Counted from the first letter of the stretch, positions 8,501-15,938 are shown. The stretch: DNA of 57,619 bases from JBFJVD01 sp041624375 (GCA_041624375.1 JBFJVD010000001.1:1-57619); one strand, 5' to 3'. Numbers and translations are program-made. Notes: generated by a model from the letters alone, not told the origin.

Positions 8501-8791
8501 TCACTCCTTCTCATCGCCGAAGTTGGTTTCGATCAAGGCCTGCAGGGCGGCGATCGCCGCACCTGCCTGGTCTCCTTCTGCGACGAGCCGGACCGTCGTG
8601 CCCTGCGTGACCGCAAGGGCGAGAACGCTGAGAATGCTCTTGGCGTCCGCCGCCTGCCCGTCCTTCGACAGGGTGATCGAGCAGGGGTAGCGCTGGGCGG
8701 TCCGCACAAATAAGGCCGCCGGGCGCGCATGCAGGCCCATCGCATGCTGGATGGTGATCTCCAGTTCAGCGGATGAACTGCCGTCGTTCAT
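8501..8791 (-). CDS. HPr-family phosphocarrier protein
   Basis: A 96-residue HPr. The phosphocarrier His21 lies in MGLHARPAA and the regulatory-serine region reads AKSILSVLAL, so a Ser is present at the site HPr kinase would use. The ATG at 8791 gives a protein about six residues longer than standard HPr. An in-frame GTG at 8833 would add 14 residues but has a poorer upstream context. It is the first gene of the operon. No enzyme I gene is seen in the window, so EI must be encoded elsewhere. An operon-borne HPr suggests a dedicated phosphorelay. Confidence 0.9.
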   Translation of the reverse strand: MNDGSSSAELEITIQHAMGLHARPAALFVRTAQRYPCSITLSKDGQAADAKSILSVLALAVTQGTTVRLVAEGDQAGAAIAALQALIETNFGDEKE

Positions 8792-8963
8792 CGGCGGTAG
8801 GTCATCCCTTTCGATGGGCGACTGCCGACTCACGGTGTGTTAGGATGCCGTGCGCGGCGGGGGGCGAGTTCGTGACACTACCGATTGAGGAGGATTGCTG
8901 TACGCTCACAGGGGATCGCTGATCGATTCGGAGCCCCTCGCCGCAGAGCACTCCGGACCCATG

Positions 8964-8999
8964 TAGACCAGTTCCTATACCACTTCTTACCGGTATAGG
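8964..8999. promoter_or_regulatory. Candidate GntR/HutC operator cluster
   Basis: A perfect inverted repeat, CCTATACC (8974-8981) and GGTATAGG (8992-8999), is separated by 10 bases. Two direct half-sites, TAGACCAGT (8964-8972) and TATACCACT (8976-8984), are spaced 12 bases apart. They resemble the TGGTNTA/TANACCA half-sites of HutC-type GntR regulators. The cluster sits just downstream of the predicted start point of the minus-strand operon that encodes such a regulator, as expected for repression. Confidence 0.6.
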
Positions 9000-9012
9000 C
9001 AATACAAATACT

Positions 9013-9041
9013 AGCTTACCGGAATCTCAGTAGACTGTCAA
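9013..9041 (-). promoter_or_regulatory. Promoter of the HPr-GntR-PTS operon
   Basis: On the minus strand there is a perfect TTGACA (9041-9036), a 17-base spacer and TAAGCT (9018-9013). The -35 is excellent and the -10 weak (3 of 6), which fits a regulated promoter. The predicted start near 9006 leaves a leader of about 215 bases before HPr. The operator-like repeat begins about seven bases downstream of that start. CTTACCGG overlapping this -10 (9015-9022) is repeated at 8986-8993. Confidence 0.5.
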
Positions 9042-9089
9042 AGGCTTTCTCTCCACGTTCCCCATGACAATTGGTGCCGTAGGGACAGC

Positions 9090-9095
9090 TATAAT
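9090..9095 (+). promoter_or_regulatory. -10 element for dehydrogenase/PTPS pair
   Basis: A perfect TATAAT lies about 90 bases before the GTG start at 9186. No good -35 is visible at standard spacing. It faces away from the PTS operon promoter, so 9042-9089 separates the two divergent units. Confidence 0.5.
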
Positions 9096-9185
9096 AGCGT
9101 CACCCCAGGCCGTGCGGCTGCCGTCCTGCCCAAATGGTATGACCCCGCGCTAGGCTTGGACCCAGCCCCTCTGAGGAAAGCCGCT

Positions 9186-10217
9186 GTGGAACGATCATCG
9201 CTCTATTTCACCGCACCGCAACGCCTCGAGGTGCGCCGCGAACCGCTGCCTGAACCCAAGCCTGGCCAGCTGCTGGTGCAATCGCTGCGCACGGCGATCA
9301 GTGCCGGCACAGAGCTGCTCTTCTACCGCAACCAGCTGCCCGCCGGGACGGAGGTGGACGCCACGATCGACGCGCTTGAGGGCACGGTACGCTATCCGCT
9401 GAAGTACGGGTACGCCGCCGTTGGGATCGTAGTTGAGCTGGCCCCGGGCGCGGAGGCAAGCTGGCGAGATCGGCTGGTCTTCGCCTTCCAGCCGCATGAG
9501 AGCCACTTCTGGAGCGACCCGCAGGCGCTCACCCCCCTGCCGGAGGGTCTCAATCCAGAAGAGGCCGTCTTCGTGCCCAACATGGAGTCGGCAGTGAACT
9601 TCGTGCACGACGGCCGCCCGCTGCTTGGGGAGCGCGTCCTCGTTCTTGGCCAGGGAATTGTGGGGCTGCTCACAACCAGCCTGCTGCACCCCTTCCCGCT
9701 GGCCGCCTTGGTGACGCTCGACCGCTTCCCCCTGCGCCGCCAGATGGCGCTCGAGGCCGGCGCCGATGCCAGCCTGGATCCGGACGACCCGGACACACCC
9801 GAGAGGCTGACTTCGGCGCTTCAGCCGCCCGCGGATCCGCCGGGCGCCGACCTGTGCTTCGAACTGACCGGCGCCCCAGAGGCCTTAAACCTTGCGCTGG
9901 CTCACACTGGATTTGGCGGCCGGATCGTCATCGGCTCATGGTATGGCAGCAAGCAGGCGCCGATCGACCTCGGGGGCAGCTTCCACCGCAGCCGGATCCA
10001 GCTGATCAGCAGCCAGGTAAGCAGCCTCAATCCGCTGCTCAGCGCCCGCCTTCCCAAGCCGCGGCGGATGGCGCTTGCCTGGCAGATGCTCGAGACCGTC
10101 CGTCCGTCGCGCTTCATCACCCATCGGTTCCCGATCGAGCAGGCAGACGAAGCCTACCGGTTGCTCGATCAGCAACCCCAGGATGCGGTTCAGGTGGTCT
10201 TCACCTACGACAGCTGA
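9186..10217 (+). CDS. MDR-superfamily dehydrogenase-like protein lacking zinc-ligand Cys
   Basis: A 343-residue zinc-type MDR protein. The GroES-like half carries AISAGTELLFYRNQL where catalytic-zinc enzymes have Cys-Gly-x-Cys-Gly, so the usual zinc Cys is missing. The Rossmann motif is VLVLGQGIVGLL. The GTG at 9186 is preceded by GAGGAAAG; a TTG at 9156 without a site is less likely. It is 34 bases upstream of a pterin-synthase-family gene on the same strand, suggesting an oxidoreductase acting on a pterin or a conjugate. BchC-like bacteriochlorophyllide dehydrogenase relatives are another possibility, but no pigment genes are nearby. The reaction is unknown. Confidence 0.8.
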   Translation: MERSSLYFTAPQRLEVRREPLPEPKPGQLLVQSLRTAISAGTELLFYRNQLPAGTEVDATIDALEGTVRYPLKYGYAAVGIVVELAPGAEASWRDRLVFAFQPHESHFWSDPQALTPLPEGLNPEEAVFVPNMESAVNFVHDGRPLLGERVLVLGQGIVGLLTTSLLHPFPLAALVTLDRFPLRRQMALEAGADASLDPDDPDTPERLTSALQPPADPPGADLCFELTGAPEALNLALAHTGFGGRIVIGSWYGSKQAPIDLGGSFHRSRIQLISSQVSSLNPLLSARLPKPRRMALAWQMLETVRPSRFITHRFPIEQADEAYRLLDQQPQDAVQVVFTYDS

Positions 10218-10251
10218 GCCGCCCGCATAGCGTTTCAGACCAGGAGGCACC

Positions 10252-10629
10252 ATGTACACACTCGCCGTCCAGCGAGACTTTGTCGCCCAACATTACCTCA
10301 TCGGCGGAGATTGGGGGCCCGAGAATGAGTGGCACTCCCACCATTATCAGGTGGAGGTCACGCTCGCCGGCGAAGAACTCGATCAGCACGGCTATCTGCT
10401 CGATATCGTCGATCTGGAGAAACATATCGAAGGGCTGGTTGCCTACTACCGTGACCACACCCTGAACGATCTGGCCGAGTTCGAGGGACTCAACCCAAGC
10501 ATCGAACATTTCACCCGCATCTTCTGTCACCAATTAAAGGGGCGAATCAAGGAATCCAATCTGCAGACGCTGCGGGTGCGAATCTGGGAAAACGATATCG
10601 CCTGGGCGGCTTACGAGACCGATCTTTAA
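10252..10629 (+). CDS. 6-pyruvoyl-tetrahydropterin synthase/QueD-family protein with Glu in place of catalytic Cys
   Basis: A 125-residue T-fold enzyme. The zinc triad is His14, His28 and His30 (AQH and WHSHHY). In canonical PTPS and QueD the catalytic Cys lies four residues before the first His of the HxH pair. Here that position is Glu24. Cys-to-Glu change at this site is the mark of PTPS-III proteins, which in several bacteria replace dihydroneopterin aldolase (FolB) in folate synthesis. A second catalytic His/Asp region, near SIEHFTR and WEN, is present. AGGAGG precedes the ATG. The upstream dehydrogenase is probably cotranscribed. Confidence 0.82.
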   Translation: MYTLAVQRDFVAQHYLIGGDWGPENEWHSHHYQVEVTLAGEELDQHGYLLDIVDLEKHIEGLVAYYRDHTLNDLAEFEGLNPSIEHFTRIFCHQLKGRIKESNLQTLRVRIWENDIAWAAYETDL

Positions 10630-10730
10630 GACATTCCTTCCCTCGCAATGCACCGATCGTGGGGGATGAGCATCCCTGTTCGGCTTGAGGCCTAAGCCAA
10701 CGGCTCGGCGCACAACCGCAACCCAACCAA

Positions 10731-10754
10731 AAAGGCAGCCGGCAGGCTGCCTTT
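10731..10754. terminator. Bidirectional rho-independent terminator
   Basis: Ten-base arms AAAGGCAGCC and GGCTGCCTTT flank a GGCA loop. The run of A before the stem serves as a T tract for the minus-strand PP2C gene (TTTTTGG), and TTTCT serves the plus strand more weakly. It lies between two convergent genes. Confidence 0.8.
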
Positions 10755-10780
10755 CTCGTCTTCAACCATTGATTGTGGAA

Positions 10781-11731
10781 TTATCCCTCGGGGAAAGCGA
10801 CGAGGATGGCAGTGATATTGTCCGGACCGCCGGCTGATATCGCCGCGCGGATCAATTCATGGATCGCACTGTCAAGGTCGTCACGACCATTGATGCAGTC
10901 GATCATCTCTGCTTCGGAGACCTCCCCCCAGAGCCCATCCGAGCAAATGAGGAGTCGGCTGCCGAGCGGAACGGGCCGCGAGTAGATCTCGATCGTCAGG
11001 TCGGCCGGCTGGCCGATCGCGTTCCAGAGCAAGTTGCGCTTGGGGTGAAGCAGTGCCTCATCGGGCGTGATCTGACCGATCTCCACCAGCCGCCAGGGGT
11101 AGGAATGGTCGCGGGTGACGCGTTCCAGCTCGACCCCATTGGTCAGATAAGCCCGGCTGTCCCCGACATGGCCAATGGTGAGCCGTCCGGCCAGCACGAA
11201 GGCCAGCGTCAGTGTTGTGATCCCACCTTCAGCCCCATCTTGAACAGCGCGGTTGGCGCGTTGAAACGCCTGGCGTGTCATATCTTCGAGCAGTGAGACG
11301 TCGTACTCGAAGTCACCCGAGGCGTAGATCTGATTCAGGAAGCCGGTCTCGACCAGGCTGCGGGCGGCCGTCCGAGCGGCGATTGCGCTCGCCACTTCGC
11401 CATGGCCGTGGCCGCCGGCACCGTCGGCCACGCAGAAGATGCCGAAACCCTGCAGGCGCCCCTCACCGAACGAGTTCCCGTAGAGCAGCACCATGCTGTC
11501 TTCGTTGTTCTCTCGTGTGAGCCCGACGGATTGGCCTGCGACCGCCTCCAGCCGCGTGCGGGGGCCAAGCCTGAGGTTCCCATTGGGGCCGGCGTGAAGC
11601 GGCGCCGTATCCGCCAGCCGGGCCGGCGCAGCCGGTGATTCTTCTCGGCCGAACAGCCGTGTCCACCACCTTCGAAGCGCGCTCAAAACGGCAGTCCACC
11701 TTCCACCTTGGCCTGGGATCGACGCGCCCAA
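10781..11731 (-). CDS. PP2C-family serine/threonine phosphatase
   Basis: A 316-residue soluble PP2C/PPM phosphatase. Metal-binding motifs are complete: ENNEDSM, VADGAGGHGHGE, HVGDSRAYL, CSDGLWGEV and GGPDNITAIL. About 60 N-terminal residues precede the catalytic domain and are Arg/Trp-rich without a signal peptide. The start is a TTG at 11731, supported by GGAAGG six bases upstream; no better in-frame start lies before the domain. It stands alone and ends at a shared terminator. A second PP2C is encoded at 24918-26051, but no Ser/Thr kinase gene is found in the window. Confidence 0.92.
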   Translation of the reverse strand: MGASIPGQGGRWTAVLSALRRWWTRLFGREESPAAPARLADTAPLHAGPNGNLRLGPRTRLEAVAGQSVGLTRENNEDSMVLLYGNSFGEGRLQGFGIFCVADGAGGHGHGEVASAIAARTAARSLVETGFLNQIYASGDFEYDVSLLEDMTRQAFQRANRAVQDGAEGGITTLTLAFVLAGRLTIGHVGDSRAYLTNGVELERVTRDHSYPWRLVEIGQITPDEALLHPKRNLLWNAIGQPADLTIEIYSRPVPLGSRLLICSDGLWGEVSEAEMIDCINGRDDLDSAIHELIRAAISAGGPDNITAILVAFPEG

Positions 11732-11949
11732 CGAGCGACCTTCCGGCCGCTCCAGGCGGACTTCATCGTCAGGCGTTCAAACTCAGACCCCATCATTGGC
11801 ACGACTGCAGGCTATTCTCGCACGTTTCTCGGCTCGATGCCAAGCTCGCCCGAGCGCAGGTTAGCGGTACCTTGTTCCTACGCCTGCATGGAGTTCAAGG
11901 TCTTTGGGCGCTCAACTTGAAGGGGGAAAGGCCGTGCAAGGTGACGAGG

Positions 11950-12022
11950 TGGGCCCGGCAGGATTCGAACCTGCGACCAACCGGTTATGAGCCGGCCGCT
12001 CTAACCCCTGAGCTACGGGCCC
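11950..12022 (-). tRNA. tRNA-Ile2 (anticodon CAT, lysidine type); Met possible
   Basis: The 73-base cloverleaf is complete: acceptor GGGCCCG/CGGGCCC, discriminator A, and anticodon loop CTCATAA. CAT is shared by Met and lysidine-modified Ile2 tRNAs. The acceptor pairs C4-G69 and C5-G68, and the GTTGGTCGC variable region, match the tRNA-Ile2 that TilS modifies rather than elongator Met. CCA is not encoded. Certainty as a tRNA is high; Ile identity is an inference. Confidence 0.93.
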
Positions 12023-12184
12023 CAGAGCATAACTGCATCGTCACACCGCCCCATCGTTCCAGCCCTCTGGCCGGCCCAGGCCTCAGGCTGACTTGAGGCG
12101 CGGGCCAACCTGGCTTGGCAAGCGGTGTCACCGATCCGGCCGTGGGCAGGCGCTGCCGCCCAGCCAGCACGGCCTAGCACATCT

Positions 12185-12213
12185 ATTCTAGCAGACACGG
12201 TTGGGCCGTGGAA
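12185..12213 (-). promoter_or_regulatory. Promoter of tRNA(CAT)
   Basis: On the minus strand TTCCAC (12213-12208), a 17-base spacer and TAGAAT (12190-12185). The same CTTCCAC -35 with the same spacing is found upstream of the tRNA-Gly gene, which supports both. The distance to the tRNA 5' end is about 160 bases, implying a long processed leader. Confidence 0.45.
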
Positions 12214-12292
12214 GGCTCGGCTAACCCGCGCCTGCGCTGAGTCAACGTAGAACGTGCTTCTGTATACGCATTCAGAGCGATCGGCGCACATG

Positions 12293-12316
12293 AAAAAGCC
12301 GCCCAGGTGAGCGGCT
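12293..12316 (-). terminator. Terminator downstream of tRNA-Gly
   Basis: On the minus strand AGCCGC and GCGGCT arms around an 8-base loop are followed by TTTTTCA. It lies five bases beyond the 3' end of tRNA-Gly and separates it from tRNA(CAT). Confidence 0.75.
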
Positions 12317-12320
12317 CAGG

Positions 12321-12392
12321 AGCGGGCGGCGGGATTCGAACCCGCGTATGTCAGCTTGGAAGGCTGATGCCTTACCACTTGGCGACGCCCGC
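12321..12392 (-). tRNA. tRNA-Gly (anticodon TCC)
   Basis: The 72-base cloverleaf has acceptor GCGGGCG/CGCCCGC, discriminator T, anticodon stem TCAGC/GCTGA with loop CTTCCAA, and T arm GCGGGTTCGAATCCCGC. The TCC anticodon reads GGA and GGG glycine codons. CCA is not encoded. Confidence 0.96.
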
Positions 12393-12470
12393 CTGCTGGG
12401 AGCCGGCGCGAGATCTTCTTCGGGACCGGCGAGTGATCATGGACTCCGAAAGCAGGTGGAGTTGAGCGCC

Positions 12471-12499
12471 ATTATAACAACGGAGGAGCGCTTGTGGAA
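12471..12499 (-). promoter_or_regulatory. Promoter of tRNA-Gly
   Basis: On the minus strand TTCCAC (12499-12494), a 17-base spacer and a perfect TATAAT (12476-12471), about 79 bases before the tRNA 5' end. The rest of the 273 bases up to the protease gene shows no supported gene. Confidence 0.6.
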
Positions 12500-12665
12500 G
12501 TTCGCCCTCACCGACTACAAGCGCCGCGCCGGCGTCCCGCCATCGCTGAGATCGGCCGGGACGCCGGCCAGGTCTCGGCCAGGGAGTTCTCATGGATGGT
12601 CGGCGTGAGCTTCATCGGACTGCGTCGTCCTTCGGGGTGCGTACAAGGCGGCAGCGGGTCGTCGC

Positions 12666-14915
12666 TCAGTTCTCCGGGCCTAAGGAAGGCGGTGGAGGTG
12701 TCGTACTGATCCGATCGTAGATAATGTCGCCGCTCCAGACCTGGCCTCCCCCACCGAAGACCTGCAGTTCGACTGCGTAGCTGAGCGTCGTGTCTGTGCA
12801 TGTATAAGGCGCCCCGCCTGGTGGTGTCGGCGCAAAGCCGCCCCCATCCTCCGTGCGAACTTCCGGATTGGAGCTGAATGTGCCCAGCGGACCCGTTACC
12901 TGAACAACCGTCTCTTGCCGGTAATTGCTCGTCCCCTCCCACATGTTCAGCATGGCAAGGCCAGCGGTTCCGTAGACCCCCCTCGCCGACCGTTGGGTCG
13001 TGGTGATCACCACGCTGACATTCCCCTCAAATTCCGACCCACGCCAGATCAAGACCCAATCCTCGGTGTGGCTCTCGTAGGCGGTGTCCTCGTAAAAAAT
13101 CAGGCGCTGCGCACCCAGCACCGACTGCAGCTGGGTGTCCATATCAGCCGTCGCCTGACGAACGGCGTCCCAGTACTCACTGGCGCCGATGTCATGCTCC
13201 CACTCACCCACCAGGCACTTGTCGCACTCAGATTCCTCACTCTCCGCCAGGTCGAGGTCGAAGGTGGCCGCGGTCGAGGTGATCGCGCCGGGCGAGGTGG
13301 TTGTCAGGATTGGGACCAGGTCGGCAAGCCCCTCACAGGCGACGACGACCCCCGGCATCGGAGCCCAGCTGCCGTCCGGTGGATCCTTCGCTGATTCGTG
13401 GCCGCCATTCCCCTGCAGGTTCAGGTCGAGCTCGTAGTGCCTGTCCTCACGAAACAGGAGCAGCCCGCGTTCGATATGGAACGGCCTGGCCTCCATCCGG
13501 TGTTGACTGACATCCGGGAACCAGACGACATCCTCCGGTCGTACATAGGCCTCGCCTGGCAAAAGGCCCTTACCGGTATCCTCAATCTTTCCATCCATAT
13601 ACATCTGTCCGAATTCTTGAAAGACCTTGTCGAAATCCGGCAGGCCAGCCAGATAACCCATCATCGCCTCATGGCTCGTCAGCGGCATCCCTTTAACCAG
13701 CTCGATGAGCCATGGATCCCCAAAGCGGTTTCCCAGGAATTGGAAGAAGACGGTGTTCGCGTACGACATCTCGAAGATCGATTTGTCGGGCGAGAAGGTG
13801 TGGAATTCCTCGACGAACTTATGCTCCAGATTCACGTCTGGGTACACCACATTGCTGAAGTAATTGGCAAGCCCCTCGTTGTACCAGCTTGCATCTGCAT
13901 AGCCACTGCCGCCCTTCAGCCAGAAGTTGATGCAGTGAAACACTTCATGCGCCATGATCTGCTGGAATTGAGGCAAGAGAACGTCGAGGGCACCCGTAAA
14001 GACGGTGATGGGGCAGGGCCGGCCAGCCAGGCTCTCTGGGTCCAGCCCCGGCACCATCGCCACACCCTGCTGCGGACCGCCGATCTGCGCCGCAGGGATC
14101 AAAGCGAAAACCAGATTAATCGAGCGCACTTCGACCAGTTTGCTGTACACCTCCTGGCTGCGCTTCAACGCCTGCAACGCGCTGGCGAAGTAAGGGGAGT
14201 AGGTGGGGTCATTGGCCAGCTCGGTCGGATAGTAGACACGGAACTCATGCCCGCCGGCGGTGAACGAGTCGTAGAGCAGACAGGTCGGCGCCGGCCCGGC
14301 TGACTCGGGGAACCCCTCGTGCCAGATCTCATCGCACGAGAGCTGGCGACCGACGCCCTTAAGAAGGCCGGCCGTCCAGCGCCAGCTGCGGGCCTCCTCG
14401 GCAGGTGCGGCATACAGATCGAGGGCTTCCTGGGGCGGCGCGAGCTTGCGAATTAAGCGCTCGATCTCCGCCCGGACCGCAGGATCGTCACTCGCTTGAT
14501 AGACCTCGTACGCCATCGCGCTGAGGCCCCAGCCGCTCTTGAACTCCACTTCGCCCTCCCCATCTGCCGCGTATCCCGGGAGGGCTGACTCACCAGCCAG
14601 AGCTTGTAGCAGGCCGATGACGCCCTCCGCAAGCGCCAGGTCCCCAGCCTCAACCTGCTGAAGCATTAGCTCGACCGCCTCACGCGGCGGTGGGTCGACA
14701 AAGATCGGGTTGCCTTCCAGATCGTAGAAATCGGGTGGGATGGGCTCGGGGGTACGCGTGGCGGGGGTCGTCGCCGTCGACCTAGCAGCACCGCCGGGCG
14801 TGGTTTCGCCGCCGTCGGGCGACGTGACCGTTCCACTCAGGCCCCCGAGCGGACTGCAGGCCAACGGCAGGAGCATCAGAAGAGCAAGAATTCGTTGGAA
14901 CGCTCGCGCGGGCAC
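12666..14915 (-). CDS. Exported lipoprotein metalloprotease-like protein (HExxH gluzincin)
   Basis: A 749-residue secreted protein. It has a signal peptide with lipobox LPLAC (Cys20) followed by a Thr/Pro-rich linker. The zinc motif HEVFH is at residues 323-327, with a candidate third ligand Glu347 in YNEGLANYF, the spacing of gluzincin peptidases. The N-terminal domain (about 70-190) looks helical. The C-terminal 300 residues are beta-rich with several Cys (for example ECDKC) and no recognised fold. The GTG start at 14915 is supported by GGAGGT five to six bases upstream. It appears monocistronic. Likely a cell-surface peptidase anchored to the membrane; substrate unknown. A non-catalytic binding role cannot be excluded. 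Confidence 0.82.
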   Translation of the reverse strand: MPARAFQRILALLMLLPLACSPLGGLSGTVTSPDGGETTPGGAARSTATTPATRTPEPIPPDFYDLEGNPIFVDPPPREAVELMLQQVEAGDLALAEGVIGLLQALAGESALPGYAADGEGEVEFKSGWGLSAMAYEVYQASDDPAVRAEIERLIRKLAPPQEALDLYAAPAEEARSWRWTAGLLKGVGRQLSCDEIWHEGFPESAGPAPTCLLYDSFTAGGHEFRVYYPTELANDPTYSPYFASALQALKRSQEVYSKLVEVRSINLVFALIPAAQIGGPQQGVAMVPGLDPESLAGRPCPITVFTGALDVLLPQFQQIMAHEVFHCINFWLKGGSGYADASWYNEGLANYFSNVVYPDVNLEHKFVEEFHTFSPDKSIFEMSYANTVFFQFLGNRFGDPWLIELVKGMPLTSHEAMMGYLAGLPDFDKVFQEFGQMYMDGKIEDTGKGLLPGEAYVRPEDVVWFPDVSQHRMEARPFHIERGLLLFREDRHYELDLNLQGNGGHESAKDPPDGSWAPMPGVVVACEGLADLVPILTTTSPGAITSTAATFDLDLAESEESECDKCLVGEWEHDIGASEYWDAVRQATADMDTQLQSVLGAQRLIFYEDTAYESHTEDWVLIWRGSEFEGNVSVVITTTQRSARGVYGTAGLAMLNMWEGTSNYRQETVVQVTGPLGTFSSNPEVRTEDGGGFAPTPPGGAPYTCTDTTLSYAVELQVFGGGGQVWSGDIIYDRISTTPPPPSLGPEN

Positions 14916-15351
14916 CGACCACCTCCGGAAATCACCACCGGGCCTAAGCCCGGAGAGGGGCGCCGCGGCTCATGATCGCCGCCTGAGCACCTTCAGACGA
15001 ACGCTAAACGCTCTTTCTGCATTGACTTGTCGTCTGTGTGGATCACAACCATGAGCAGGCACCTTCGGGTTCTTGCGTCACGGTCGATGGAGAAGCGATG
15101 AAGCTGGCCTTGCTGTGAAGAGGACGATGAGGCTGTATGTGAATGAATGCTACCACGAAGATTCGACGCAGTTTCAATCGCCCGGGTTCATCATTCCGGT
15201 GGGACGCCTACGGCGGGCGAATCCGGAAGACTGGCGCAGCCTACCCCATCCTCTGCGTTCTGTCTTCTTTGGCTACCTGGTGACCAGCTCCCAACCGGAG
15301 GGAGAGATGCGGTACCCAGCGACAGGGTGCCACTCCAGTCCGGCCCCTAAA
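14916..15351. other. Intergenic region without supported gene
   Basis: This gap lies upstream of the metalloprotease and downstream of the terminator of the small gene at 15470. A 122-codon plus-strand frame at 15073-15441 has no Shine-Dalgarno, mixed composition, and runs through the terminator hairpin. I therefore see no gene here. The protease promoter should lie near 14930-15030, but no clear -35/-10 pair was found. Confidence 0.6.
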
Positions 15352-15378
15352 GAAAACCCCATCTCGAACGAGATGGGG
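15352..15378 (-). terminator. Terminator downstream of 15470-15817 gene
   Basis: The hairpin CCCCATCTCG/CGAGATGGGG (15357-15366 and 15369-15378) is followed on the minus strand by TTTTCTTT. The plus strand lacks a good T tract, so it terminates minus-strand transcripts. Confidence 0.8.
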
Positions 15379-15469
15379 TCCTTCATTCAGTGCCGATTTC
15401 AAGCCGTGAGCTGCCCTGGTTCAACCCACATCTGCAAGTGATCCAAGCTGGGTTGGGTCGACCGCGCTG

Positions 15470-15817
15470 TCAGACGAGCGGCACCCCCAGATCGTCCCCA
15501 GCTGCTTGCCCCTCGGTGTCGGAGACGATCCTGGCCTGCGCGCCTTCCCCTTCGAGCTTCAGGGCGTGCAGCAATATGAAATCCGTCGAGAGTTCGCCAG
15601 GACGGCCAGCGTGAACCCGCTTGCCGCCCTCGAAGGCCGCCATCAGCTTCGCCCGGTCATAGAGCTTAATATCGCTCCAAACCACCCCATGGCGCTCGTA
15701 GGCCTGGGCAAAGTCCAGCTTCCGCTCGGCGCCTTCCTCTCGATAACGGGCAGCCACAACGACCAGATCGACTTTTGTCTTGCGGGGTGCAAGCGCAACC
15801 CTCTGCCCGCTGGCCAA
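15470..15817 (-). CDS. Hypothetical small protein, unrecognised family
   Basis: A 115-residue soluble, charged protein that I do not recognise. The N-terminal part runs KVDLVVVAARYREEG, a beta-strand followed by a charged helix. The middle holds WSDIKLYDRAKLMAAF, followed by a Gly/Arg-rich turn and a hydrophobic strand DFILLHALKLEG. The TTG start is backed by a strong GGAGGAAAA. Its upstream end is 36 bases from tRNA-Pro on the same strand, so the two may share a transcript that ends at the terminator at 15352. Alternating hydrophobic strands and a clear translation start and end support a real gene. Function unknown. Confidence 0.65.
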   Translation of the reverse strand: MASGQRVALAPRKTKVDLVVVAARYREEGAERKLDFAQAYERHGVVWSDIKLYDRAKLMAAFEGGKRVHAGRPGELSTDFILLHALKLEGEGAQARIVSDTEGQAAGDDLGVPLV

Positions 15818-15852
15818 ACTTTTCCTCCAGTTCGGTGTTATTAAACCCGAGG

Positions 15853-15926
15853 TCGGGGCGGGCGGATTCGAACCGCCGACCCCCGCGTCCCAAACGCGGT
15901 GCGCTGCCGGACTGCGCTACGCCCCG
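15853..15926 (-). tRNA. tRNA-Pro (anticodon TGG)
   Basis: The 74-base cloverleaf has acceptor CGGGGCG/CGCCCCG, discriminator A, anticodon stem CCGCG/CGCGG with loop TTTGGGA, and T arm GGCGGTTCGAATCCGCC. TGG reads CCA and wobble Pro codons. CCA is not encoded. Confidence 0.96.
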
Positions 15927-15938
15927 ATGCCAACTGAG

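Noticed and set aside
15073..15441. 122-codon plus-strand frame in the gap before the hypothetical gene
   Set aside because: No ribosome-binding site, unlikely composition, and it runs across the terminator hairpin at 15352-15378.
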